Part shown: positions 1 to 13,000 of the stretch, one piece after another
Numbering within the stretch: the stretch's first letter is position 1
Layout of the letters: every line of letters starts with the position of its first letter
NCBI GenBank assembly: GCA_018389105.1
Contig: JACATO010000043.1
Location: 248,001-312,000, forward strand
Length of the DNA stretch: 64,000 nt
From: Nautilus pompilius
Taxonomy: Eukaryota; Mollusca; Cephalopoda; Nautilida; Nautilidae
Reading direction: 5' to 3'
Made by a program: the position numbers and the translations under genes
The notes under the pieces: model-generated
The model's database searches: none
Told to the model about the DNA's origin: nothing
What the model saw: only the letters and a program-made list of their open reading frames with translations

Positions 1-64
1 CTTGGTCGTTAGGTTTAACTTTACTAGATTGTCTAAAATATTGTTAATTTTTAGGGGTTTACCC

Positions 65-104
65 CACACACACACAGACACAGACAGACAGAGAGAGAGA
101 GAGA
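65..104. repeat. Compound (CA)n/(CAGA)n/(GA)n microsatellite
   Basis: A CA run passes through CAGA units into a GA run. Confidence 0.9.
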
Positions 105-435
105 AGTGTCATTTACTTCTTTATTTAATTTATTTACGAAAGAAAATTTTACTTTTTTATTTTAAACAATCATATCTTAGCCTCTTTTTTTTGGATATAC
201 ACATAATTTGCAGTATGTGTAACAAGTCAGACACAATTGATCAAAGGGATTTAACCCTTTCTACTTGTTTTCTGTACGTAAACTATTACAATTTGAGAAT
301 TCATAACTGACAAAACAGCATAATATTGATGAGTTTATACGTGGAAATCCATGCTCTCTTTATTTTTAACCCATAATTATGAATGAATTTCCTTATGACC
401 AGGACATCTGATCTATACTCTATATCAACCTACAA

Positions 436-560
436 CCTATGGCCAGCAGCTTTGGGGTTAGGCCACTGGACTGCAAAGCTTGAGGGCCTGAGTTCATTGC
501 TCCTGGCTTAGTAACTTATAGATGGAATGTTATTTGTACTTTGGTTTTCTTTATAATCAT
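436..560 (+). repeat. tRNA-derived SINE-like fragment
   Basis: A box-B-like stretch (gagttcattgctcc) lies behind a purine-rich box-A-like region. The arrangement resembles other copies near 8310, 26000 and 51880. It is diverged, and the boundaries are approximate. Confidence 0.4.
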
Positions 561-1065
561 TTAGTCTGGAAGCACTGCAGACATGAACTAAGCCCAGCAA
601 TAACAAGATCTCTTAACTGCTCTTAATACAAGAGAGCAGCTGTTTACTTTGTGTATTACCTACCTCCTTTTAAATTATTTTTAACCAGTTACCACATGCA
701 ACTATTCTGATGGCTAAAAATCAGTGATTTAAAAATCTCCTTATATAAAAAACTGCGACTAGTAGATAATATTGTTACAGAGAGGCTTGGTGTTAACAGA
801 ATTAATTTATAGAAAGTAAACAGTCAGAGTTTAATAACTTCATTAAATAGTTTTGAACCAGCGTGCAAACTTCAGCACACAGATATGACCTCTGCTGGTG
901 TCGGTTTTTGTGCGAGAAAACCAGGGTGCTGGATCATTAGATAATTACATAGTATTGATAACATTACATTATGATATTTTTCAAGTTTATGACATGACTT
1001 TTTAACTACTTATAAAAAGATTATTTATTTGTTATTTGTTATCTTTTTTTAGGGAAACGCTCAAC

Positions 1066-1792
1066 CAGAGGCGTAGCAAGGGGAGGGGGCGACGTGGGGC
1101 AGTTGCCCCAAGGCGCAGGTCTGAAGTGGCGCAAAATTTCCTCTGGCCTATAAATTATAATGTCAATTAATAACCAGCCACCTCCGCCTGTGAAATTTCC
1201 ACAGTAGTTGTGAAAGGTCTTTCAGCAAGCTTAAATTAATTATGACATACTTGAGAACTTCAGTGACTCAAGAACGACTGAGTAACTTGGCAATATTAAG
1301 TATTGAAAAAGACGTACTCAATACCTTAAATTTTGATAGTTTAATTGATTCATTTGCAGCAGCTAAAACACGAAAGGTTCATATATAATGTAACAATGAA
1401 TACCTGAATGCTACCTGTACAAGATCTAGTTAAGTATATGCACAGTTTTGTAAACACAAGTAGTATTTTATCAATCTGTTTCGTAATACATGTACACCAC
1501 AAGTGACTGCATTCTGCATGTTTGACAGATTACTCTAGCTGTGTGACTTTGAACAATAATGGATGTAAGTAAACCTAGTAGGCGATACCTCATTAGTTCC
1601 AGGTTTACAGTTGTGATATTGTGAGATGTTATATTGTGACTTTAAATTAGCTCTTTATAAGGCAGTGATTAATTCTTTGATTGTCATTAACTGGGTAATG
1701 AGTCAAAAACAAATAATCAAAACATTTCAGAGGTGGGGGGCTCCAAAAGGGTCTTTGCCCCCTGGGCGCTGAGAACCCTTGCTACGCTTCTG
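1066..1792. mobile_element. Non-autonomous hAT element (MITE-like, 727 bp)
   Basis: The termini are inverted: CAGAGGCGTAGCAAGGG at the left and the complement of CAGAAGCGTAGCAAGGG at the right, one mismatch in 17. The flanking octamers CGCTCAAC (1058-1065) and TGCTTAAC (1793-1800) match at 6 of 8, as expected for an aged 8-bp hAT target-site duplication. The subterminal ends are GC-rich (gccccaaggcgc / gccccctgggcgc) and the interior is AT-rich with no transposase. hAT identity rests on the CAG...-type ends and the 8-bp duplication. Confidence 0.8.
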
Positions 1793-3084
1793 TGCTTAAC
1801 CAATCATTTGCATTGAGTAGTTTCTCCTGTCTACAGCTGCCAGTGGTCATAATTAAAATTAACTAGGATTCCACGGTTGGGTGTGAGAAAATATTTTTTA
1901 GTAATAATAATGAGTGAAACAAATTACTGATAATTAATAGAGATATCAATAATCAATTTGAGAATTGTATTGATGTTCATTTATTTTTCTTGGGGCCCTA
2001 TAAATCAAATGGCTTCCTTTAATACTAAACTAAGGCACTTATCAAGAATGTAAAATCTATTATTTGGTGGCCAATACTAAAGTAAAAAATTACCATATTT
2101 GCATTCAGAATTTATGTAAATATTGGTTTTAAAATGTAGTTCAGAATCAGTTATTAAAAATCCAGCATTTCACAGTAAAATCTTGCTAATAATACTAATA
2201 GTAATATTATTTTCAATATGACCAGCAGTTGACAAACAAAATTGATGAGTAGTAAGGTTGAACAATATGCTCTTTACTGGTTTGTTAACAAAAATACTCT
2301 TTTTCAAATGCATCTGAAAGCAAAGTAAAGGTTTATAACTAACTAACTAGTCAATGGGAACATTTCCATAATTGTTGCTTGGTCAGATTTTTAGTGTCTT
2401 TATATGCTGTTATTGATTATGAAAGTACAAAGCAAATTAAAGAACATATAAAACTTGTGACTTCTTTAGATTGGAGGAAACATAGTTAAAACAATTATAA
2501 CTAAGTAGAAATCAAGGTTACCCCAGAATGGACTCTAAAAGCTTGCATGTTTCATTCAGACAGTAAAGATTAAAGTTACTGCACTTGCATTAATTTCATA
2601 ATTTCATATTTGAAAAAAGAAGTTAATTTTCATAAATAAAAAGACTAAAGACTATTTATAAACAGCTGTCATTCAAGAATACTTTTTTGTTTTGATTTAA
2701 TCTGTATTGTTATGTATAAAAATATTATAAAGCAACTCCTGTATGTAGTTGAATTGAAAGTTTATTATTTCAGACAGGCTGCATTTATTCACAATAATCA
2801 CAGGTAGTTGTCATTCTTCTCACTCACCATGGTTACAGACAAGTACAAGAAAGGAAAGTGGGTTTGTTTTAAACACTGCATCTTAAATATTGATTATCTT
2901 TATAATCTGTGATAAATCATTTTGCTCAGCCTTAAATTGGTTAATGTACTTTAAAAGTTTAGCAAAGACTGACTTGATTTCAGATTCTGATTTTGATATT
3001 TCCCAATAATTAGAATATTTACTAGTTTTTAAAAATTTTTCCTGTCACCAGAATTTAACACACAAGGTTTTCGCCATTTTTGGC

Positions 3085-3185
3085 AGGGAAAGCCTTATTA
3101 GAACTCTTCGTTTTTAGATGCTGGAGGAAGCTTACATGGCTGACTGCAAGCACAATAAGAATCTGGGCCGACCTCAATGAGGGTT
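3085..3185. repeat. Dispersed repeat segment (copy 1)
   Basis: It shares 'gaactcttc.tttttagatg', then 'ggagga.gct', in order with 37690-37735 in a kindlin intron. The family is unknown and may be the tail of a SINE or MITE. Confidence 0.4.
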
Positions 3186-3319
3186 TTTCTTTTTTTTTAA
3201 ATTTATTCCCTGATAATTTCTTGATTAATCTGCTTTATGTGCTAATGTATTGTGAGTACTAGTTTTTATGGAAAAATAATCATTCTCTTCTTTTTATTTA
3301 TTTATATTTCTTTTTACAG

Positions 3320-3479
3320 ACCAGTGACACAGTCTGGTCGTCCTGTCACTGGTTTTGCACGACCAGGAACTCAGTCATCTCGTCCAGGAACAATGGAGCA
3401 AGCCATTAAAACTCCAAGAACTGCTCATACAGCTAGACCTGTCACATCTGCATCTGGGAGATTTGTTCGCTTGGGAACT
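3320..3479 (+). CDS. TTC8: TTC8 exon (first in window): R/P/T-rich linker
   Basis: Acceptor AG at 3318-3319 and donor GT at 3480. The exon starts with the last base of a codon split with an unseen upstream exon and ends in phase 0. It encodes the low-complexity linker with repeated RPVT/RPGT motifs, then 'GTMEQAIKTPRTA' and 'SGRFVRLGT', characteristic of TTC8 just before the TPR domain. Confidence 0.93.
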
Positions 3480-6400
3480 GTGAGTAGAATTTTTTAAATC
3501 AGAATTCCATTTTTAACAGATTCAAATCAGCATCATGTTGTTTCTGTGTGCATATCGAAAACCTGAAAAGCACTGATATGTTTGAAGTCAATACACAAAT
3601 TCCTAAACTATGAGAAGCCCAGATTTTTTCAAAGGTTGGCTTGCTGTGTAAAACTGAATTCAATTTTTTTTTTTATTATTTGCTCAACATTTGTTGTTGA
3701 CTGCATAAAGCTACCATAACTTCCTTATTTTAGGCCTGTGAGTTGTGGCAAGAAGTTGTTGGATATGTTGTCTTAAAGGGATAACCCACCTTTAGCCAAG
3801 ATTCCAATGAAGGGGAACCAAACATGGTTGACTTTAGGTCATATCATCACAAGAACTCAAGTCTGCTACATATACACATCAGTAAAATGAAAAAACTAGT
3901 TAGTAAAGTCCTTCCAACTGTCTTGAGAGAATGTTTTGGGGCTTGCTGAAAGAGTGTTTCTCTACATGGGTCTTACCACATTTTCATTGTTGCCATGCTG
4001 GTATTATGGCAAAACAGTTGAAGGAAAACCATTTTTTTTTTTTAAATTTTAATTTAGAATTTTATAGAGTACAATTTTGGATTGTTATTCGAATAGACTG
4101 AGAACAAGAAATTTTCATTATAAATTATAGAAATTATTTAAACTAAACATTTTGTTTTATATTATGATAAAAGGGCCAGTTCTGTTTATACACATAACTC
4201 CCATCAGCTCCAAATGCCATTTATTTTTGTTTTTTATTGTTTCACCCTGTTATTAAAAATATAACTTTTAAGCATCCAATCTTGTTTTAGTTAGATTTAT
4301 TCCAGACACTGGTAAAAATGAGCTATTCAGCTATATCATTACTAATGAGATATTAATGCTACACTTTTGCTATGGATAAGCACCTTAAAAGATAACAAAA
4401 CACAGTATTAAAAGCAATATTATCAGCAGGTCTCTGGTAATGCACCACAGGATTTTGTTTTGGACCTTCTCTTATCTATGACATTAAAATTGAAAATCAC
4501 ACAATTTTGTGTACATCATAGCTGTGCATAGTGCTGTATTGGCATTCGTGGAAGTTCTGAAATCACTACTACAACTTCAGAAGATCTCAGAAGCCCAAGA
4601 TAGAAATCCCTGAAGTATCAACAAAACAATGTGTAATTGCTTCTCATATGCTTTTGATGATTTGCGATTAGTAATTGAAGCACTGAAACCAAATCATAAA
4701 TAGTAGTGACGTACATTGTAGTGTTTCTTTAAGGACCTTCTCATGGATTATACATGTTCCTGAATTTAAATATTTTGAACATGTGTACAGCTTAGGTGAA
4801 AAACATTCCTACAATAAGGCCCCTCTAACTGTTAAGCTATGTAAATAGTGAATTAAAAGCTTGCAGACACAAAAATCCTCCCAATCACCTCTATTATATC
4901 TAACCTAACTAACACTTCTGTGCAATCCACATGTGAATGTTTTTGCATCTCGCAAAGAAACTGTAGAAGAGAATTCTTACATCAAATTTTTTTTTCTTGA
5001 TGGAATCAGCATTAAGATGATACAAATAAGTCTTAAGTATCTTACTACTAATTCTCTTTTTTTCACAATTTTATTGTTGATAAAAATGTGTAGTGAAACA
5101 TTTAAGCTATGACAAACAAAACATCTCTGAATTTTATTGTGTTGAATAGGAGTACTTTAATAGGTGCTCACTGTAGAAGTCTGAGTTTTGATTCAAGAAG
5201 ATTAAGGACAAAATAAATAATCATTTTGTTGACTTTCACATTTAGGCATCCATGCTTTCCAGCTCTGATGGACCGTTCATCAACCTGTCTCGACTGAATT
5301 TTGCAAAATATGCTGGTCGTCCAGATCTAGCAAAAGATTTGTTTGAATACATATTTCACCATGAAAATGATGTTAGAAATGTAAGTGTATATCTAATAAG
5401 TTTCTAAAGATTTTATCTTTCTCTCTCTCTCTCTCTCTCCTTGGTCTAGGTGAAAAATTAAGACTCTTTGTATCCTGCACATCTATAATTTAAATGACAA
5501 TATTTTTTTTTTTTTTTGTATTTCTCACTATTAGAAATAACATTAGATTATCTTTATTGGTGGCTCCACTGTTGTATTTCTTTTCATCAGTTTTTTGTTT
5601 TAGTTTAGCATATTTCTATTCTCAGTTTGGAGGAACCTCATAGAGCATATGGTTTCTTCCAACTCTTCTGTATCAACCTGTTGATGTAGATCTCCTCCAG
5701 GCAATTTGGTTTACTCCCACAGATAAATGGAGAAATTCTGGGAAGGATTGTCCTTGAACTGAATAGTATTTGGCCTTAATTTCAAGCTTCTCCAAGTGCT
5801 TACTCTATTGATCTGCCTAAAACCTCCTCTAGCCACTCCACATACCAGATAGAGGTTCTTGCACGGCAGTTATTTAAGAAGTATCAATCCATAAAGTTTT
5901 TATTTAAAATACACTTAGAAATTTATTTTGAATGATTTTTATTTAAACAAAAACTTCATATTATTCAACAATTGATAGCAACTGATGCTTAGGCTGTGAA
6001 GGATTGCAAAGTGATCTTGGAGTTTGGACTGTTTCTTATTAATTACTAGGCTTTGGAGTTAGCTGCCCTTGCTACAAAAGCCTGTCAGTTCCAGGACTGG
6101 TGGTGGAAAGTACAGATAGCCAAGTGTTATTACCGGTAAGTGAAAGCATTTGTGCTGCTCTGTGCATTCTGGTTATCTGATATTTAGAATATTTTTTAAA
6201 ATGCTGCTAAAATAAAACTGGCCCCATCCAGGTGGTGCTGACTTCTCATAATTCCATTTACCTTTTGTAGTCACATGAGGCAGTATTCGAGACTAGAATG
6301 TTGCAACCCCCAAAATAGAATACATCATCGTTAGCATTACATTGGTTTGGTTGCTGCCAAACCCAGAGATGGTCATCAGCTAGGTCAGACAAGTTTTATC

Positions 6401-6969
6401 TCGCTTTATTCTTGCCTTTGGTCTGTACAATACTGAATGTTTACCTAGCATTCACATTAGCAGAGTGTATGACGGAACATGCCGAGACCATGTAGTTGTA
6501 TTGAGCCATGTGATGTAATAGGTGCCATGATGGTCAGTACTGCTGTGCTGTCTGATGCAGTCTTTTGTGACATGAATTGGTCTCTCTGAACCTTTACCAA
6601 AGTCAGCTGACAACACACTGAGCCCCATCTATGCTTGCTTTTCAGCCTGATCTAGTTATGGATAGGTATTTCTGCTTATGGTAGGTGTCGAAGCACCATA
6701 CTGTCGATGTTTTGGTAAGTTCTTCATGCAAGCACTTGTCAGATTGTATAATTTTACTATTGTTATGCAGATTTATATTTTATCTGACAGTTTGTATATC
6801 TCCATCCAAAGACAAAGAGCAACTATCAGTAATAGAATTGTCGCATGATTAAAACCTTGGGTTGACAGATAGCTGAAGGATCATGATATCTACAATTTCC
6901 AAGATGACTGTAAACAGTTGTACAAGACGTCTCATGCAAAATATGCCTATATTTTTTTTAGCACAGTGT

Positions 6970-7003
<34 letters not shown>

Positions 7004-10000
7004 GAATTTTTTTCTCAAGGACTTCCTCACCTGGTAGGTTTTCAGTACTAATTTTTTTTAAATTATGAAATTTTATTCACTTCAGAATTTACAATTTTTT
7101 AAAAAGATTTTTAGTTATTTTAATAATTTTTTGCTTTTATCTGTCCACTTAGAAATCTAAAAGTGTGTGTGTGTGTGTGTGTGTGTGTGTTGTGTGTGTG
7201 GAGGTTGTTAGTTTTTATGAAATTATAGTTTTTAAGATAAATTTAACAATCTAGGATATTGTCCTTATTTTTTTGCTTTTATTTAACTAATTATTAATGA
7301 GATATACCAGTAAAATCTGTTTATTCAATACAATGCAGGATTGGTATGCTCAGAGACACTGAAAAACAGTTGAAATCTGCATTGCAGCAGCAAGAGATGG
7401 TGGATATATACCTGTATCTCTGTAAAGTGTATCTTAAGCTGGACCAACCACTGACTGCTATAGAAATTTATAAACAGGGTCTGCTCAGGTTTGCTGGTGA
7501 AACCACTCTCCTTACAGGCATTGCCAGAATATATGAGGTATGTATAGATTTTCTTATAATGTTTCATTATAATATAAAAAAAATCAGAAATAAGATTAGA
7601 GACTGAAGTGTTTGTTTCAAGTGTTTTAGGTACCTAGTTATAAAATGATCTAAGATTCATTGAGTTTTGATAGATTTTTGGTTTGCTTTGACACCAAAAA
7701 ATCTTGTTTTTCTGCTCTGCATGAAGAAGATGCTTCATATGGATTGTATATCTTTAAGTACATTTTCTGGATAAGACTAATCAAAATAGTGGGATCTGCT
7801 TGTACAGCAAACATACTGTTTATAAGTATCTCTTAAAACTAAGGTGTCTTGTGTGATATAACGGGCCCAAAAGTCTAGGAAAATGCACTCTAAACTTCAG
7901 TATATCAGAATAATTACAAGGAAGCAAATGGGATTCTGATCTAAAATCTGATATACAAAATATGTAAAAAAAAAAAAAAAAAAACCCAATAACATTATTT
8001 ATCTGTGGTGACGTCACATGATCCTCCAGATTTAAAAGTCATATAGTGGGTTAAAAGGATGAATTTAGAAAAGCACACTTATGGGTATATAAGGTGGATA
8101 TGATGTAGGTGGCATTAGTTGTGCAATGAAAGCCACATTGATAGCTTGCAGGTTTGTGACCAGATACTCTTTGTAGTAGTTCAGTTGAAAAATAGCACCA
8201 GGCAAGTCAAAGTATGAATTTTAAATTTCACCAGAATATACATAATCTGCAGTGGTGGTCGAAGATATCATCTTATTTCAAGTATCTGCAGACAATATAT
8301 GAAATGGAGGATGACCAAGGGCATAATGTACTGGCCTGCTGTAGCAAAGGGCTCAAGTTCAATCCTCATCAGAGACCAACTTGATTTGATAAACCTCTTA
8401 GAGCATTGGTTTCTTCTTGGCACTCTGGTTTTCTCCCAGAGCTAAACAGAGGAAATTCTAGTAGGAATTTTCTATTTCTTGCTGCTGATTTAAGTATCAG
8501 GTCCCATGATGTGCGTGAATGGCATTGCTTTTTAGTAGTAACCATCCATGGTATTACACACGCCTGTCAGATACAGTTGCAGTTGTAGACAATGATGTTA
8601 ATGGAAGAAGAAGACAACTGCATGCAGTTTTGTGGTGCCAAGTACTACTACCACTAATAAAAATTAAATATGTGGGTGTCCATTATGTATTCTTTGATAA
8701 GTTGAATATAGAAATATATTCTTGTTTATTTTCTTAAAGCAGACTCTGACCTGAGATCCCCATTTAAAATACACAAATTCAATGTTTAAGAAGGCCCTGT
8801 ATTAATTAACTGCACTAAATCAGAATTCTCTCTTCCTTTAATCACAGCAATTAAATGACATGGATAATGCAGTGAAATTTTACAAAGATGTTCTCCAGGT
8901 TGACAATATGCACGTTGAAGCTATTGCTTGCATAGCTACACATCACTTCTACAATGATCAGCCGGAGATAGCATTGAAATTTTTCAGGTGGGTATTTTGT
9001 ACTACAGAGAATAATCTGATCATGAGAAATCTAAATACAGTAGAAGTTGTCTCAGGTTGCTCTGTGGTTATAATCATAATTATAAACAGTGACAGTTTTT
9101 ATGGAATTAACAAACAACTTAGCAAAACCAAGTAAGTGGGCAAGAAGCTCAGATGAGATTCTAAGGGTTCTGAGTAATTAATTAAGTTTTGTCCAATGCT
9201 GAAAATGTCTGTGAAGTGGTTTGTATCTTAGTTATAGTACACACACACATCTATAGTTTTGATTCATCAGAATACATTTACCAATGGGTTTATTGTCTCT
9301 TTTTTTCTTGTTGTTGCTCTTTGGTTGTCTATATTGGACATGTGTTGAGGGAAGCTGGTTTCACACCTGCATGCACACACCTTTGCTGCCTCAGTGGAAT
9401 CACTGAGGTCTTCTGAATTTTTCATGGTTGTTTCTGTTTAGAAAGATAAGTAGATCAAGATGTAAAACAGTTGAATTTAAATACACAAGAAGGTAGGGAA
9501 GTTTGTTTTTTTTTCATCTATTTTACATTAATAACACTGGTCAACAAGTATTTTTCATCAAGCATATGTCAAGGTGTACTTAGTGTAGTTTTTAATGCTG
9601 ATTTCCAATATACAATTAGTTTTTTGACATCACGTACAGTTTTCAAGATGAGAAAGTTTTTTGGTTTTAGCTCATGCATTATATAGAAATTCCAATTAAT
9701 GACGTGTATGCGGGTATTTCATTTACATCATGGAAACATACCTTTAAAATAAACTACATTATTCACTGCTGCATAGTTCAGATGCAATATTTCATCATCT
9801 TAAATTAACCAAACAAGTTTTGTCTGATGAAATAGGTATTTCATCATCTCAAATTCAGTATAAGTATAACCATTTGTATCTATTTCCTTACTTGTTTTAC
9901 AGTGTTAACAATGTCAAGACAGTGTAGAAATCCTCCTGATGTGTTTTGTTATGTCTGTGGACAATTTATTGCGAAAGCTCAAAAACGTACAATAACACCA

Positions 10001-13000
10001 GAGATCAAGAAGATTTATAAGCTATAGATGTTTTTTTTAAAAAGCTGTACTTCTCCATAATGGTAATTTAAAGCCCTCCATTCCTATTGCACACTCCGTT
10101 CATCTTCATGAATCATATGAGAATACGGAACTTTTATTTCATGCCATTGCCTATGAAAGATACTCTTGGAAAATATGTGGAGATTTAAAAGTCATTGGAA
10201 TGTTAATGGGAATGCAGTCAGGTTTCACAAAATACTGTTGTTTCTTGTGTCTATGGGATAGTCGGGCAACTGACAGACATTATTCAGAATTAAACTGGCA
10301 GACAAGAACATCATACCAGCCAGGACTGTCTAGCGTCAAGAATACCCTCTTGTAGATCCATGTAATGTCCTATTGCCTCCTTTGCACATAAAGCTTGGAC
10401 TGATGAAACAGTTTGTTAAAGACACTAGGGAAGAGAAATGCCAGAGGGTTTGAGTATATTGTAGAAAAGTTTCCCAAAATCACACAGGCGAAGTTGAAAG
10501 AGGGTATCTTTGTCGGACCCCAAATTAGAGAAGTACTCAAAGATGTCAACTTCAAGACAACACTGGATGAACTGGAATGCTTTCAATTGGATCTATGAGA
10601 ATTTCTTGGGCAACAAGAAGGCAATGGACTACAAGGATGGCATCAAGAATCTTCTGAAATGTTACTCAGCAATGGGTTGTCGCATTCACTGAAAGTTCAC
10701 TTCTTGGACTCCCATCTGGATTTCTTCGCAGATAACCTTGGAGCAGTGTCTGATGAACATGGTGAAAGATTTCACCAGGACATTAGTGCTATGGAGAAAC
10801 AGTACCAAGTCTTCTGGAATGACAGTATGCTGGCTGACTACTGCTGAACACTTTACCGTGATCAACCAGATCAGGAACACCGCAGGAAATCCAAATCACA
10901 ATGTTTATAACTCTGTTGTTCTAACTTTGTCTGTTTTGTCTGACCCATTTTTTGTATATTCACTCTTTGTAGAATGATAGTGATGATTTTTAACTCAATA
11001 AACTCATTTACTTTCTAAAAATAATATGTTCTTATTTATTACATAATGATTTCATATATACAATATACGTAAATATTGCATGTATCTACGGAAAACTGAT
11101 ACGTGCTGCATACAAATGGAGTGAAATTTTGAAATCAGCATGAAAAAATTAGTCTAAAAAAGTTGGTTTGCATTCATAATGAGTATAATACATTTAATTT
11201 TGTTAACCAGTGTAATTAGTATACTAATACTACATAGAAAAAGATCAGCATAGATTTTCTTGAATGTTTTCAAGACTTATGCATTTCAAATATGACAGAT
11301 GACTAGAATTATTAAATTTACTTAGTCTGGGTACAGGCATCTGAAGAGAGATCTGACAGAGGAAGTTGATTTTAAATGAGAGGACAGCATCAAATTCTTT
11401 TAGCTACTTGGTAGTTATCACAACTTGATATTAGTAAATATTTTCTTAAAATACTGTAAATGAATGAAATAAACTCCAGGTTTTAGTGATTAAAAGTTAT
11501 ATTGTTATCTGGTTTAGAAATCACAATGATAGTAGTTTTTTTTTTCTTTCTGCAAGAGTCTTGTATAAGCCATACTAACTTTTTACCTTCTCATGTCGAC
11601 CACTTGGGTTTGCAACGTTTATTTCTCACTCATGTGGCACGCATATATCATTTCAGTTTGTTTTAGAAACTTTAAAAAATAAATAAACAGTAAAGCTGTG
11701 ACTTAAAATTAAGATTTTAAACTGTTTTCAGTGAAGAAGAAAACTTCATAAATAATATTTAATTGGGTTGTCTCCCTTTATACTTGTAACAATAAAAATG
11801 TGTGCGCACACTTATGTATGCAATATCATATCACAGACACTCCTTTCCTAGTTTAAAATTAGTTTCTCATTATCATGATCAAAATAGTGAGAATTTTCAA
11901 AAAAATAATTTTCTCAGTATGAAATCCAAGCACTGACTAATAATTAAAAGTTGCAATAATGAACAAAATTTCACAAATGTTTTAAATTTTCTTTTCTGTT
12001 TGATAGGAGACTACTGCAGATGGGTGTGTACAAGGCTGAGCTCTTTAGCAACATGGGGCTTTGTTGTTTTTTTGCCCAACAATACGACATGATTGTAGCT
12101 TGTTTTGAAAAGGCTTTGGCCCTGGCTGAAGACAACAATACAATTGCTGATGTTTGGTATAATATTGGTCATGTTGCTGTGGTAAGTATGTCTTTGTCCC
12201 TTCATTTGTTGTCATGTAAAGTAGAGTGCTGATTATCCAGGTGTCCAATTATCCAGATCAAATTTTGAAAATTGAAAAAATTTTCTTTGTAAAGAAAAAA
12301 ATTGTTCTGCCAACCACACAAATGCTAAATGTGTCTAAGCCTGTTTGATCACTTCGTATCAAACTGTAGAGCATGCTTTCTTAAACCTTTATTCTTATCA
12401 GAAGTGACATTAGTCTTATTGAGTATGGCAGTGCTTTGAGTTTCCTTTGCGTGTTACTTTTTTAAAAATAAACATTGCTCTTTGTTGAGGGGGAAAATGT
12501 CTACCAAACACAGATGAATGGTTTTTCCATTGAGAGACAAAGTAGACATTGTAAACAAGTTTTTAAAAAAGGGTGAATCTGATGAAAAGTTAGCAGAGAA
12601 ATTTGGTGTTGGAACTTAAACAATATCAGACATTTTAAAAAGTGACTCATTTCTTAATTTTGTCTCTGTTTTGGAAAAGGAGGATGGTAGTTCAAGTGAG
12701 AAAAGCTATTAAAAAGTCAGAAATTGAGAAAGTGGACAATGCTGTTTACATGTGGTTTTTTACAAAAGCAGTTATTTAGCAAGCCCATTTACGTGTTCTG
12801 TCCTTTGTGAAAAGGCTGTAATTTTTAACAAAATACTTGGCGGTAATCCAGAAATTAAGGCAAGCTTTGAATGGCTAAGAAATTTTTGGCACAGTACATG
12901 TGTACTGTAAATTTATAGCAAAAAGGTTTCAGCTGACTTTGGTATGGTTGATAATTTCATTAAAAAAAACTAGAAATGTTAATTCATGAAGTAAAGTATG

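Larger units (their letters stand above)
1..3319 (+). other. TTC8 intron (5' part outside the window)
   Basis: No coding exon was recognised. It contains a CA/GA simple repeat (65-104), a tRNA-SINE-like fragment (about 436-560), a hAT MITE (1066-1792) and a dispersed repeat segment (about 3085-3185). The missing N-terminal TTC8 residues were looked for here and not found. Confidence 0.7.

Noticed and set aside
2..310. 102-codon open frame at the left edge
   Set aside because: It runs through a CA/GA microsatellite and AT-rich sequence, starts with a non-ATG codon and resembles no TTC8 exon.
1793..3319. Missing upstream TTC8 exon (acidic linker with 'EGIAEMLLD'-like sequence)
   Set aside because: Looked for in all plus-strand frames; nothing similar with splice sites was seen, so it is assumed to lie outside the window.
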